NCBI GenBank assembly: GCA_040830725.1
Contig: JBFOMG010000024.1
Location: forward strand, 1 to 64,000
From: JAWKWH01 sp040830725
GTDB lineage: Bacteria > Pseudomonadota > Alphaproteobacteria > Rhizobiales > Rhizobiaceae
Length of the DNA stretch: 64,000 nucleotides
Direction of reading: 5' to 3'
Shown: positions 25,117 to 33,716 of the stretch, piece after piece
How positions within the stretch are numbered: position 1 is the first letter of the stretch
Layout of the letters: each line of letters starts with the position of its first letter
The notes under the pieces: generated by a model
Told to the model about the DNA's origin: nothing
Database searches by the model: none
Seen by the model: only the letters and a program-made list of their open reading frames with translations
Made by a program: the position numbers and the translations under genes

Positions 25117-26015
25117 TGCTGACCACTCGACAACTACTGTATTTTGAGGCACTCGCCGAAACAGGACATTTTGGCCGCGCGGCCAAGCAAGTCCATGTTT
25201 CCCAACCGGCCTTGTCTGTGCAGATTGCCGAAATGGAAAGCGATCTTGGCTATCCGGTGGTCGAACGCAGAACCGGCGGCGCTGTCCTCACCAGCCGCGG
25301 TGAAACCTTGCTGACCCGTGTGAAATCCGCGCTGGAGGCATTGCGCGCGATTGAAGCGGAAGCGCGCGCTGATTCCGGTTTCTTCGACGGAAAGCTGCGA
25401 CTCGGCGTTATCCCGACAATCGCGCCCTACCTGCTGCCTTCACTTGTGCCCGAAATTCGTCAGGCGCATCCCGAACTGCAGTTGGAGATCAAGGAAACGA
25501 CAACGGCGCAGCTGGTCGCAGCGATCCACGCTAGCGATATCGACGCATTTGTTGCCGCCGCTCCAATCGACGAGCCGGGCTTGGTCAGTAAACATCTGTT
25601 TGAAGACCGCTTTTTCATTGCAGGAGCGATAGAGGAAAGGGATATCCTCACCTCTGCGTCGCACGGCGAGTTTCCGGCTGACCGCCTGTTGCTGCTGGAG
25701 GAAGGGCATTGCCTTCGGGATCAAGCGCTGGACGTATGCGGTCTGACGTCAAACAGGCGTCTGGTCAACTATGGTGCCACCTCAATGACAACGCTTCTGC
25801 AGATGGTTGAACATGGGATGGGCCTGACGCTTGTGCCTGAAATCGCAATCGAGGCAGAGACAAGGCATCGCGATCTGGCGATTGCCCCTTTCGGAGATCC
25901 GGCCCCGTCCAGATCAGTTTCGCTGTTCTCACCCGACCGTGCAGTGAATGTTGCCGATCACGAAGAACTGGCAGAGATTACCAGACGAGCGATCAACCGT
26001 GCATCCGATGTGTGA
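25116..26015 (+). CDS. oxyR: Hydrogen-peroxide-inducible activator OxyR (LysR family)
   Basis: The 299-residue regulator has the LysR helix-turn-helix at the N-terminus (GHFGRAAKQVHVSQPALSVQI). It has the two redox cysteines at exactly the E. coli numbers, C199 in EEGHCLRDQAL and C208 in DVCGL. Peroxide forms a disulfide between them and turns on katG and other defence genes. Divergence from katG is the standard arrangement in alphaproteobacteria. The start fits the family. No ribosome-binding site precedes it and a palindrome covers the initiation region, hinting at tight autoregulation. Confidence 0.95.
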   Translation: MLTTRQLLYFEALAETGHFGRAAKQVHVSQPALSVQIAEMESDLGYPVVERRTGGAVLTSRGETLLTRVKSALEALRAIEAEARADSGFFDGKLRLGVIPTIAPYLLPSLVPEIRQAHPELQLEIKETTTAQLVAAIHASDIDAFVAAAPIDEPGLVSKHLFEDRFFIAGAIEERDILTSASHGEFPADRLLLLEEGHCLRDQALDVCGLTSNRRLVNYGATSMTTLLQMVEHGMGLTLVPEIAIEAETRHRDLAIAPFGDPAPSRSVSLFSPDRAVNVADHEELAEITRRAINRASDV

Positions 26016-26048
26016 TCTGCTGACTGCTTACACCGATTGGAAGTGCCA

Positions 26049-26477
26049 ATGACAAAACGAGGCCATTGCCTGTGTGGAGAAACGAGTTGGGAGTTTGAAG
26101 GCGATGTTACCTGGGCTTGCTATTGCCATTGCGACGACTGCCGCCGCAACTGCTCTGCGCCGGTCGTGGCGTGGCTCGGTGTACCTTTGCGAAACTTCAG
26201 ATGGACGGGCAAAACACCCAAAACACTTGAGAGTTCCAGCGGCGTATGGAGACACTTCTGCGCGACCTGCGGCGCGCCTATGGGATTTGAAGCGGATCAT
26301 TATCCTGGCGGGATGCACCTTTATGCCGCATCTTTGGAGAATCCGGCCGACTTTGAACCGACATTCCATGTGAACTATTCGAGCAAGCTTCCGTGGCTGC
26401 CGATTAGCGATGATCTTCCGAAATATGACAGCACGCTACTCCACGCACCAACCGATCTAAGCGACTATAAATCGTAG
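26049..26477 (+). CDS. GFA-family (CENP-V/GFA domain) zinc protein
   Basis: The 142-residue protein carries the GFA zinc-binding cysteines: CLC at residues 7-9, CYCHCDDC at 24-31, and CATCG in the second half. The fold is that of glutathione-dependent formaldehyde-activating enzyme, but most GFA proteins have no proven activity. The ATG at 26049 is preceded by GGAAG; a TTG at 26037 is possible but less likely. It follows oxyR by 33 bases on the same strand and may be co-transcribed with it. Confidence 0.85.
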   Translation: MTKRGHCLCGETSWEFEGDVTWACYCHCDDCRRNCSAPVVAWLGVPLRNFRWTGKTPKTLESSSGVWRHFCATCGAPMGFEADHYPGGMHLYAASLENPADFEPTFHVNYSSKLPWLPISDDLPKYDSTLLHAPTDLSDYKS

Positions 26478-26509
26478 ATACAGCGTTTTGCAGAAGGTGG
26501 AGCCTACCC

Positions 26510-27529
26510 TCAACGTCCCGCATGGCTTGGAAATGATCTGAACTGGAAAGGAACACGCCCTTCAATCCGGTCCCTGCTTGCTGTCAGGCCAAAACGGTTT
26601 TTGTAGGCGCGACTAAATTGTGCATTGCTGGAAAAGCCGCAGGCAACAGCAATGTCAACGATCGGCAGTTCGGTCTGGGTCACCAGTCCCCGGGCGCGGT
26701 CGAGGCGGACGTCCAGATAGTATCGTACAGGAGAAACACCGGTTTGCGCCTTGAAAAGCCGCTCCATCTGCCGCTGCGAAATATCCACCGCTCGCGCAAT
26801 CTCACCTATGCTCAGCAAGTGCTCGAGATTCCGTTCCATCAAGACGATGGCCTCGCGCAGTTTGGCCGGTACGGCATATCCCACCGGTTCATACCGATCC
26901 GGAAGTTGTCCCTCATTGCCTGATCGAAGCCGTTCGTGGAATATGTAACGGGCGGTGGCATTTGCAACGTCGATCCCCTGTTGCAGTCTCAGTATCTCAA
27001 GGGCCAGGTCGCTGGCCGCTGCCCCTCCGCAACATGTCAAACGATCACCATCGACAACAAACAGGTCTTCACCCATCTCGGTATCGGTAAAGATTTCGCG
27101 AAACGCTGCAATGTGTTCGTAGTGAACGGCCGCCTTGCGGTTTTTCAACAGACCGGCAAATCCCAGAATGAACGCGCCGGTATCAATCCCGCAAAGTGTA
27201 ACACCTGCCTTGGCCTGGGTGCGCAGCCAGTTCAGCAGCTTGGGTTCGTTGTGCCGCTCAACATTCCAGCTTGCATTCACGGCGAGCAGATCGAAATCCG
27301 CACGCAGATTTCGCAGTGGCGTAAGGTTGCAGATAGTGGCGCCATTGCTGGCAACCGCGCTTTGTTCCTCTAGTCCCAAAAAAGTCCATTCATAAAGACT
27401 TGTGCTGCGCAGATAATTTGCGCACCGGAATGGGTCCACAAATGCGTGCATTGCCATCGCGTTGAAGCCATCAAGCAATAGCAAACCGATTTTGAATGTA
27501 TGCTGATCTGTGCTCAGGTGCTTATCCAT
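26510..27529 (-). CDS. GlxA-type AraC-family regulator (GATase1-like plus HTH)
   Basis: The 339-residue regulator has an N-terminal DJ-1/PfpI-like amidotransferase fold (FKIGLLLLDGFNAMAM, then GVTLCGIDTGAFILGFAGLL) and a C-terminal double AraC helix-turn-helix (ISQRQMERLFKAQTG and VACGFSSNAQFSRAYKNRFG). Regulators of this architecture include GbdR, CdhR and SouR of Pseudomonas, which sense glycine betaine, carnitine and sarcosine. It is divergent from betC and the quaternary-ammonium genes with 82 bases between, so it is probably their activator. The frame runs upstream to 27673, inside the intergenic region and betC, so the ATG at 27529 was chosen. Confidence 0.88.
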   Translation of the reverse strand: MDKHLSTDQHTFKIGLLLLDGFNAMAMHAFVDPFRCANYLRSTSLYEWTFLGLEEQSAVASNGATICNLTPLRNLRADFDLLAVNASWNVERHNEPKLLNWLRTQAKAGVTLCGIDTGAFILGFAGLLKNRKAAVHYEHIAAFREIFTDTEMGEDLFVVDGDRLTCCGGAAASDLALEILRLQQGIDVANATARYIFHERLRSGNEGQLPDRYEPVGYAVPAKLREAIVLMERNLEHLLSIGEIARAVDISQRQMERLFKAQTGVSPVRYYLDVRLDRARGLVTQTELPIVDIAVACGFSSNAQFSRAYKNRFGLTASRDRIEGRVPFQFRSFPSHAGR

Positions 27530-27585
27530 TTGGCGAAAATTACAATTTCTATGGCGATAAAAGTCAATTTCCAAACCTGGATTCG

Positions 27586-27603
27586 TCCTATTCTGGAATA
27601 GGA
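27586..27603. promoter_or_regulatory. Inverted repeat over the betC ribosome-binding site
   Basis: TCCTATT-CTGG-AATAGGA is a perfect 7-base inverted repeat, and its right arm includes the first bases of the GGAGG ribosome-binding site at 27601-27605. It could be an operator or, as RNA, a small hairpin that hides the ribosome-binding site. It lies in the short divergent region shared with the GlxA-type regulator. Confidence 0.55.
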
Positions 27604-27611
27604 GGTTCACC

Positions 27612-29159
27612 GTGTCGAAAGAGCGCCCCAATATTCTCGTCATAATGGCCGACCAACTGGCGCCGCAATTCACCGGCTCCTATGGACACCGGGTTGCCAG
27701 GACACCGCATTTAGACGCTATTGCAGCGCGGGGAATGCGGTTCGATGCCGCCTATTGCAATTCGCCGCTTTGCGCACCGTCGCGGTTTGCGTTCATGTCC
27801 GGACAGCTCATCAGCCGAATAGCTGCTTATGACAATGCATCAGAGTTCCGCGCCAGTGTTCCTACTTTCGCCCATTATCTGAAGTCGCTGGGTTATCGCA
27901 CTTGTTTGTCGGGCAAAATGCACTTTGTTGGCCCCGACCAGAAGCACGGATTTGAGGACCGCGTGACTACCGACATTTATCCCGCCGATTTTGCCTGGAC
28001 CCCGGATTGGGAGGCCGCCGACGAGCGCATCGACAAGTGGTACCACAACATGCAGACCGTCAAGGAGAGCGGTCTGGCAAATGCAACATTTCAGATCGAC
28101 TATGATGAGGAAGTCGCATTTGCCGCAAAACGCTGGCTGTTTGACCATGCGCGCGACAAGGCACAGGGTGCTGTTGCTCCATTTGCGATGGTGGCAAGTT
28201 TCATTCATCCGCATGATCCCTACGTCGCTCGTCCCGAGTGGTGGAACTTTTATTCCGACGACGAAATCGACATGCCGGAATTCGACTTGCCGCCAGAGGA
28301 ACAGGATCCGTTCTCCCGGCGCATCATGGACGGTATCGAGGCCAGCTATGTCCCGCTGACTAACAAGGAAATCCGCCGGGCCCGGCGCGCCTATCTCGCC
28401 AATGTCAGTTACTTTGACAGCAAGATCGGAGAGCTGGTCCGCACATTGGAAGAGATCGGTGAACTGGACAGTACGGTTGTTGTCATTACCGCAGACCATG
28501 GCGACATGCTCGGTGAGCGCGGCCTTTGGTACAAAATGAATTTCTTCGAACATTCGGCACGGGTGCCATTGGTCATGGCCGGACCGGGAATTGTGCAGGG
28601 AGTGGCAACCAATGCCTGCTCATTGGTGGACCTGTTGCCCACATTTGTCGAGTTGGCGGACGGTAAATTGGACATGCTTGGTGCACCGGTGGACGGACGC
28701 AGCCTGTTGCCGCTGGCACGCGGTGAAGATGATCCCGCAGACGAGGCGATTGGAGAATACTGCGCCGAAATGACCCCATGGCCTGTGTTCATGATACGCA
28801 GGGGCGCAATGAAATATATACACTGCGACATCGATCCGCCGCTGCTCTTTGATCTGGCGAACGATCCATTGGAGAAAAACAATATCGCGACCGATCCGGT
28901 CTATCACAATGTCGCGGCAGCATTCGCCTCCGAGGTCTCAGAACGCTGGAATAGCGAAAAGCTGCGGTCTGATGTCATTGCAACGCAGAAATCGAGACGC
29001 GCGCTCCACGCCGCCATGGGTTCCGGAGCCGGCGAAACCTGGGACTACAACCCACCTTCCGACGCCAGCCAGAATTATGTTCGCAATCACATCGACTGGA
29101 CCGTCGCGGCAAACCGCTACCGTTTCCCTCCGGTCATCACTGAGGAAGATCCGTCATGA
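27612..29159 (+). CDS. betC: Choline-sulfatase
   Basis: The 515-residue type I sulfatase hydrolyses choline-O-sulfate to choline and sulfate. The sulfatase signature CAPSR at residues 54-58 supplies C54, which is converted to formylglycine. Metal ligands are seen in IMADQ near the N-terminus and in TADHGDMLGERG. YHNMQTVKESG and the C-terminal block WDYNPPSDASQNYVRNH match the BetC branch rather than general arylsulfatases. It starts with GTG behind GGAGG. The stop overlaps the Rieske gene by 4 bases. No signal peptide is present, so it is cytoplasmic. Related phosphonate or sulfate monoesters remain possible substrates. Confidence 0.88.
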   Translation: MSKERPNILVIMADQLAPQFTGSYGHRVARTPHLDAIAARGMRFDAAYCNSPLCAPSRFAFMSGQLISRIAAYDNASEFRASVPTFAHYLKSLGYRTCLSGKMHFVGPDQKHGFEDRVTTDIYPADFAWTPDWEAADERIDKWYHNMQTVKESGLANATFQIDYDEEVAFAAKRWLFDHARDKAQGAVAPFAMVASFIHPHDPYVARPEWWNFYSDDEIDMPEFDLPPEEQDPFSRRIMDGIEASYVPLTNKEIRRARRAYLANVSYFDSKIGELVRTLEEIGELDSTVVVITADHGDMLGERGLWYKMNFFEHSARVPLVMAGPGIVQGVATNACSLVDLLPTFVELADGKLDMLGAPVDGRSLLPLARGEDDPADEAIGEYCAEMTPWPVFMIRRGAMKYIHCDIDPPLLFDLANDPLEKNNIATDPVYHNVAAAFASEVSERWNSEKLRSDVIATQKSRRALHAAMGSGAGETWDYNPPSDASQNYVRNHIDWTVAANRYRFPPVITEEDPS

Positions 29160-30298
29160 CGCTGTCAATCACGCGAGATGATTTTGTGCGCCTTTCTGAT
29201 GGCTATCACGATGACCCGTGCCGGTCGCTGTCATTGAATTCAGAATCCTATACCGAGCCAAAATGGTTTCAGCTCGACCAGAAAGCGATTATTTCCCGGT
29301 CATGGCAATGGGTCTGCCATGTCGAAAAGCTGCGCGAACCCGGATTTTATTTTACTACGGATATCGCTGGTCACCCGATCGCAATCACCCGGGATCGCGA
29401 CGGTGTTTTGCGTGCGTTCTACAACGTCTGCAAACACCGCGCTCACCAGCTCCTGACCGGTGAAGGCAACACCAAACGGATCATGTGTCCGTATCACGCC
29501 TGGGTGTACCGGCTGGATGGGCAATTGGTAAGGGCACCGCACACGGAAGATCTTGCCGATTTCGACACCAACGACATCTGTCTCGACCAGGTTCAGGTCG
29601 AGGAATTCTGCGGTTTCATCTTCGTCAACCTTGATCCGCAGGCCTCAACTCTCAGCGAACAATCGGGAGATCTGGAAACCGAGATTCGGTTTTGGGCGCC
29701 GGATATCGATCAGCTCACATTCGGTCATCGATTGACCTATGAGATCAACTCCAACTGGAAGAACGTCGTCGACAATTTTCTCGAATGCTACCACTGCCCG
29801 ACAGCCCACAAGGACTTTTGCGATCTAGTAGATATGGACACCTACAAGGTGACGACCCATGGGATCTACTCAAGCCACATGGCGGAAGCGGGTAACGCCC
29901 CCAACGCCGCCTACGATGTGTCCAACGCGACCGTGCGGACCCACGCCGTATGGTGGCTGTGGCCGACCACCTGCCTGATGCGCTATCCGGGCCGCTCATC
30001 AATGATCGTGCTCAATGTCATACCTGCCGGTCCGGACAAGACGCTGGAAACCTATGATTTTTTCTTGGAAACGCCGGAACCGGATGCCATGGAACGCGAT
30101 GCCATTCGTTACCTCGACGAAGTGTTGCAGGTCGAGGACATTGCACTTGTGGAGAGTGTTCAACGGGGCATGAGCACGCCGGCCTTTTCGCAAGGCCGCA
30201 TAGTGCACGATCCGGAAGGCTCCGGGAAATCGGAACACGCGGTTCACCACTTTCACGGCCTCGTGCTTGATGCCTATGCAAAGAGCCTGGGCGTATGA
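29156..30298 (+). CDS. Rieske non-haem iron oxygenase, quaternary-ammonium type
   Basis: The 380-residue oxygenase has the Rieske ligands C92, H94, C111 and H114 (CKHRAH and CPYHAWVY). The mononuclear iron site is NFLECYHCPTAH with H213 and H218. The bridging residue between the two centres is E210, where ring-hydroxylating dioxygenases have Asp. A bridging Glu is characteristic of carnitine monooxygenase CntA, choline monooxygenase and glycine-betaine demethylase GbcA. It would therefore demethylate or cleave a quaternary amine. It overlaps betC and the next SDR by 4 bases each. No ferredoxin reductase partner (CntB/GbcB) is encoded nearby. The exact substrate is unknown. Confidence 0.87.
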   Translation: MTLSITRDDFVRLSDGYHDDPCRSLSLNSESYTEPKWFQLDQKAIISRSWQWVCHVEKLREPGFYFTTDIAGHPIAITRDRDGVLRAFYNVCKHRAHQLLTGEGNTKRIMCPYHAWVYRLDGQLVRAPHTEDLADFDTNDICLDQVQVEEFCGFIFVNLDPQASTLSEQSGDLETEIRFWAPDIDQLTFGHRLTYEINSNWKNVVDNFLECYHCPTAHKDFCDLVDMDTYKVTTHGIYSSHMAEAGNAPNAAYDVSNATVRTHAVWWLWPTTCLMRYPGRSSMIVLNVIPAGPDKTLETYDFFLETPEPDAMERDAIRYLDEVLQVEDIALVESVQRGMSTPAFSQGRIVHDPEGSGKSEHAVHHFHGLVLDAYAKSLGV

Positions 30299-31056
30299 TG
30301 CTCGCCGGGAAAACCGCACTGGTGACCGGCGGCACCGGCGGCATTGGTTCAGCCATCTGCCAACGTTTTGAGAAGGAAGGAGCGAAGGTCATTGCGGCGG
30401 ACCTGGCCGACAATGGCGGCGCCGGAACTTATCGTCATTTCGATGTAACCGATGAGAACGAAATCAAATCGGTGTTCGACAACATCATGGAAGATTGGGG
30501 AAAGCTGGACATTCTGGTCAATGCAGCGGGGATCGAGATTGAAGAAACTATCGAAAACACGACGCTGGAGCAGTGGAACCGGATTTTTGCCATCAATGTC
30601 ACCGGCACTTTCCTGACGTCAAAATATGCGCTGCCCCTGCTGCGCAAATCGGACGGCGCCAGCATCATCAATTTCGGATCCTATGACGGTTTCATTGCCG
30701 ATCCCGGCCTCGCAGCCTACTGCGCCACCAAAGGGGCCGTTCACGCGCTGACTAAGGCGATGGCATGCGATTACGGACCGGAAGGCATTCGCGTCAACGC
30801 CATTTGTCCTGGCTATGTCGATACGCCGATGCTGCAAAGCTTCTTCCAGGGTGAAGGCTCTGGTGGTGGCGGGCGAAACATCGAGACACTGCAGCAGGCT
30901 GTCCGCGACGTTCATCCACTGCGCACCTACGGAACGCCAAAAGACATAGCCAATCTGGTCAACTGGCTGGCCAGCGACGAGGCCCGTTACGCAAGCGGTC
31001 AGCTTTGGATCATCGACGGAGGACTGTCTGCTCAGGTGCAGCAGATGAAGCTTTAA
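30295..31056 (+). CDS. SDR-family oxidoreductase
   Basis: The 253-residue short-chain dehydrogenase has the NAD(P)-binding glycine motif TGGTGGIG at residues 11-18, LVNAAG, the catalytic Ser in NFGSYDG and the Y-x3-K pair in YCATKGA. The C-terminal INDGGL-like IIDGGLSA is typical. It likely oxidises an alcohol made by the upstream enzymes. Its ATG overlaps the Rieske stop by 4 bases. About 150 bases separate it from the second SDR, more than elsewhere in the operon. Confidence 0.9.
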   Translation: MMLAGKTALVTGGTGGIGSAICQRFEKEGAKVIAADLADNGGAGTYRHFDVTDENEIKSVFDNIMEDWGKLDILVNAAGIEIEETIENTTLEQWNRIFAINVTGTFLTSKYALPLLRKSDGASIINFGSYDGFIADPGLAAYCATKGAVHALTKAMACDYGPEGIRVNAICPGYVDTPMLQSFFQGEGSGGGGRNIETLQQAVRDVHPLRTYGTPKDIANLVNWLASDEARYASGQLWIIDGGLSAQVQQMKL

Positions 31057-31074
31057 GAATGAACGGAATGTGAA

Positions 31075-31206
31075 ATGGCCAAGGTCAATGAAACAGGTGA
31101 CGAACAGGTCGATGGGGCAATGAAAGGATCAGACGTCGGATGCGACAGGGCGGTCTGTGCGCTTGATGCCCGAACGTCCACTCATCACGTCATGATCGCG
31201 CATTGA
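31075..31206 (+). CDS. Possible small ORF between the two SDR genes
   Basis: A 43-residue frame starts at ATG 31075 and ends one base before the ATG of the second SDR. The second SDR has no visible ribosome-binding site of its own, so translation of this frame could couple to it. The peptide (MAKVNETGDEQVDGAMK...) has no recognised motif. It may simply be untranslated spacer. Confidence 0.25.
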   Translation: MAKVNETGDEQVDGAMKGSDVGCDRAVCALDARTSTHHVMIAH

Positions 31207-31207
31207 C

Positions 31208-31948
31208 ATGCAACTCGGTGGCAAAAGAGCACTGGTCACGGGTGGGCGGCAAGGCATCGGGCGGGCAATCGCTGAATCTTTTGTTTCCTCAGGCGCAAAC
31301 GTCGCAGTTTGCGGTCGCGGCGATCGACCGGCCGAATTTCCGGAATGTATCGGCTGGCACACGTGCGATGTTTCCGATTCCGCCAAAGTGATTGAATTGG
31401 CAAATGCCGTCGGCGCCATCGACATCCTCGTCAACAATGCCGGTGTCCAGATCGAAAAGCCGGTCATCGACACGACAGATACTGATTGGGATCTGCTCAT
31501 GGGAACCAATGCCCGTGGTGTCTTCAATGTCTGCCGGGCTTTCATCCCGAAAATGCGCGAAGGTGGATCGATCATCAACATCGGATCGATCTCCGGGAAT
31601 GTCGCCGACCCAGGCATGGCATTGTACAATGCGTCGAAAGCGTTCGTTCACGGCCTCACGCGTTCGATTGCCGTTGACCACGGGCCGCAAATCCGCTGCA
31701 ACGCCATTTGCCCCGGCTGGATCGAAACGGGAATGCTGGAAGCCGGCTTCGATCTGGCGGACAATCCTGCACTGGCCCGCACCGATGCTTTGGCACGCCA
31801 TGCGGTACGCCGCTTCGGAAAACCCCAGGATGTCGCAAATCTGGCGGTCTGGCTTGCATCCGACGAATCTGCGTTTGCAACCGGGCAATGTTTCACAATC
31901 GATGGCGGTCTCACCGCCGCATCACCGCTTAATCCGGGATTATTTTGA
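31208..31948 (+). CDS. SDR-family oxidoreductase
   Basis: The 246-residue protein shows the SDR motifs TGGRQGIG, LVNNAGVQ, NIGSISG with the catalytic Ser, YNASKAF (Tyr, Lys) and TIDGGLTAA at the C-terminus. It is only moderately similar to the SDR upstream, so this is not a fresh duplication. A role in the same quaternary-ammonium pathway is inferred from position. Its TGA overlaps the ATG of the next gene by one base. Confidence 0.9.
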   Translation: MQLGGKRALVTGGRQGIGRAIAESFVSSGANVAVCGRGDRPAEFPECIGWHTCDVSDSAKVIELANAVGAIDILVNNAGVQIEKPVIDTTDTDWDLLMGTNARGVFNVCRAFIPKMREGGSIINIGSISGNVADPGMALYNASKAFVHGLTRSIAVDHGPQIRCNAICPGWIETGMLEAGFDLADNPALARTDALARHAVRRFGKPQDVANLAVWLASDESAFATGQCFTIDGGLTAASPLNPGLF

Positions 31949-32877
31949 TGACCGAGATCACAACAACGGCCGTGCTTGGCGCCGGCGTTATTGGTGCAAG
32001 CTGGACGGCGCTGTTTGCTGCTGCCGGAATGAATGTCCGCGTCTACGACGTCTCCGAAACGGTTGAACATGACGTGACCGAACATGTGAAACAGACCTGG
32101 CCGACCCTGCTTGAACTAGGCCTTGCCGAAAACGACCGCAAGGGCAGCATCACATTCCACGAAAGCGCTGCCGACGCCGTCACAGGCGCCCAGTTCGTTC
32201 AGGAGAACGTCCCCGAACGTATAGAAATCAAGCATGCGCTGTTTCGGGAAATCGAGCCGCATCTTTCTCCTGAAACGATAGTCTGTTCATCTGCTTCCGG
32301 GTTGATGGTCAGCGAAATGCAGGAAGGATGGAACAATCCATCGCGTTTCATTCTCGGCCATCCGTTCAATCCGCCGCATCTCATTCCACTGGTGGAGCTT
32401 TTTGCCAACGATCAAACCGATGACGATGTGCTGAGTATCGCAGAAGCATTTTACAAGTCGGTTGGCAAGGTCACCATCCGCGTAAATCGTGAAGTCCCGG
32501 GCCATGTTGCCAACAGATTGCAAGCGGCACTTTGGCGTGAGGCGATTCACCTGGTCGAGAGCGGTGTGGCGTCTGTGGAAGATGTTGACAAGGCAATATG
32601 GGCCGGCCCTGGCCTCCGTTGGGCTGCAATGGGCCCGCATATGTTGTTCCATCTCGGTGCCGGGCCGGGCGGGCTCGAAGAATTCTGCAACCGGTACACG
32701 CCGAGCTTCCATCGTTGGTGGGACGATTTGGGCGACACCAAGCTGGATAATCGATTGGCATCGAAATTGGCAGCTGGCGTTAAAGAGGAAGCCGCTGGGC
32801 GATCAGTTGCCGAACTGTCGAAAAACCGGGATGCGCTGATAACGGCCATGCTGCGTGCGAACTTCGCCATCCGATAG
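31948..32877 (+). CDS. 3-hydroxyacyl-CoA dehydrogenase-family enzyme, carnitine 3-dehydrogenase-like
   Basis: The 309-residue enzyme has an N-terminal Rossmann motif VLGAGVIGASW, then SSASGLMVSEM and GHPFNPPHLIPLVEL with the catalytic His of the 3HCDH family. The C-terminal domain contains GPGLRWAAMGPHMLFHLG, similar to carnitine and L-gulonate 3-dehydrogenases rather than to fatty-acid HADs. Oxidation of L-carnitine or a similar beta-hydroxy quaternary amine fits the neighbouring betC, Rieske oxygenase and GlxA-type regulator. The ATG at 31948 (in TGATG) was chosen over an upstream TTG. It is the last gene of this operon. Confidence 0.82.
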   Translation: MTEITTTAVLGAGVIGASWTALFAAAGMNVRVYDVSETVEHDVTEHVKQTWPTLLELGLAENDRKGSITFHESAADAVTGAQFVQENVPERIEIKHALFREIEPHLSPETIVCSSASGLMVSEMQEGWNNPSRFILGHPFNPPHLIPLVELFANDQTDDDVLSIAEAFYKSVGKVTIRVNREVPGHVANRLQAALWREAIHLVESGVASVEDVDKAIWAGPGLRWAAMGPHMLFHLGAGPGGLEEFCNRYTPSFHRWWDDLGDTKLDNRLASKLAAGVKEEAAGRSVAELSKNRDALITAMLRANFAIR

Positions 32878-33062
32878 TGAACGGTTGGCCAACACGGCCG
32901 TGAAATTCAACCAGATGACAGAACACCAAATTTTTGTTTATGCTTTTCCGCAGCTGGCCGGCCGATTCGAAACCACGAAGGTCGAAGATATCAAGGCTGC
33001 CCGGTAACGCGTGCGAGTTTGATGAGTCAGGCGTCAGTTCGACTTATTGGGACGGCACATCG

Positions 33063-33716
33063 ATGACAGAGATCATAACCATCGCACAACAGAAAGGCGG
33101 CTCCGGCAAGACAACGCTGGCTGCCAACATAGCGATCGCAAACCTGCTTCTCGGCAGAAAGGTCGCGATACTGGATACCGATCCGCAAGGCAGTCTGGGA
33201 CGGTGGTTCATGGCCCGCTGCGACCGGTTGGGAGAGGACAACACCGGGCTCCGGTTCCGGACCGCGAGCGCTTGGGGAGCGCGCTATGAGGCGCGTGACC
33301 TCGCCAAGGAAAATGATCTGGTCATCATCGACACGCCGCCAAAGATGGGAGTCGATGGACGTCCGGCCATTGAGACAGCCAACCTGGTTATCGTGCCGGT
33401 AACGCCCTCGAAGGTCGATTTGTGGGCCACTGAACCCACGCTCGAATTGGCAGCTGCTGAGCGGAAACCGGCCATGCTGGTGCTCAACCGCGCATCCGCG
33501 CGGACAAGGCTCACCGGTGAAGCCGCAGAGAATATGGCCAAATTCGGCGTTGGCAGCGCCTCTACAGCGATCGGAAACCGTATTCTGTTTGCCGAAGCCA
33601 TGGGTACCGGTCTGGGCGTGCAGGAAATGCGGGCGTCAAGTCCGGCTGCAGATGAGGTCGCGCGCCTCGCGCATGAAATATCAGGCTCACTTAAGCAAGC
33701 TGACCTAGCCGCCTAG
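33063..33716 (+). CDS. Orphan ParA/MinD-type ATPase
   Basis: The 217-residue protein has the deviant Walker A motif QQKGGSGKTTLAANIA, the A' motif DTDPQGS and Walker B VIIDTPPK. This is the ParA family that positions plasmids, chromosomes or large protein assemblies on the nucleoid. There is no ParB gene or recognisable parS site nearby and no helix-turn-helix extension, so it is not a plasmid partition operon. The ATG at 33063 matches the family start; the frame upstream to 32934 is not protein-like. Its last 12 bases overlap the convergent SMP-30/isochorismatase gene. Such orphan ParAs occur in alphaproteobacterial chromosomes; the cargo is unknown. Confidence 0.88.
   Translation: MTEIITIAQQKGGSGKTTLAANIAIANLLLGRKVAILDTDPQGSLGRWFMARCDRLGEDNTGLRFRTASAWGARYEARDLAKENDLVIIDTPPKMGVDGRPAIETANLVIVPVTPSKVDLWATEPTLELAAAERKPAMLVLNRASARTRLTGEAAENMAKFGVGSASTAIGNRILFAEAMGTGLGVQEMRASSPAADEVARLAHEISGSLKQADLAA

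Noticed and set aside
33063..33716. Plasmid partition locus
   Set aside because: No ParB, no iterons or parS repeats, and core chromosomal genes (guaA, rsmB) lie in the same window.
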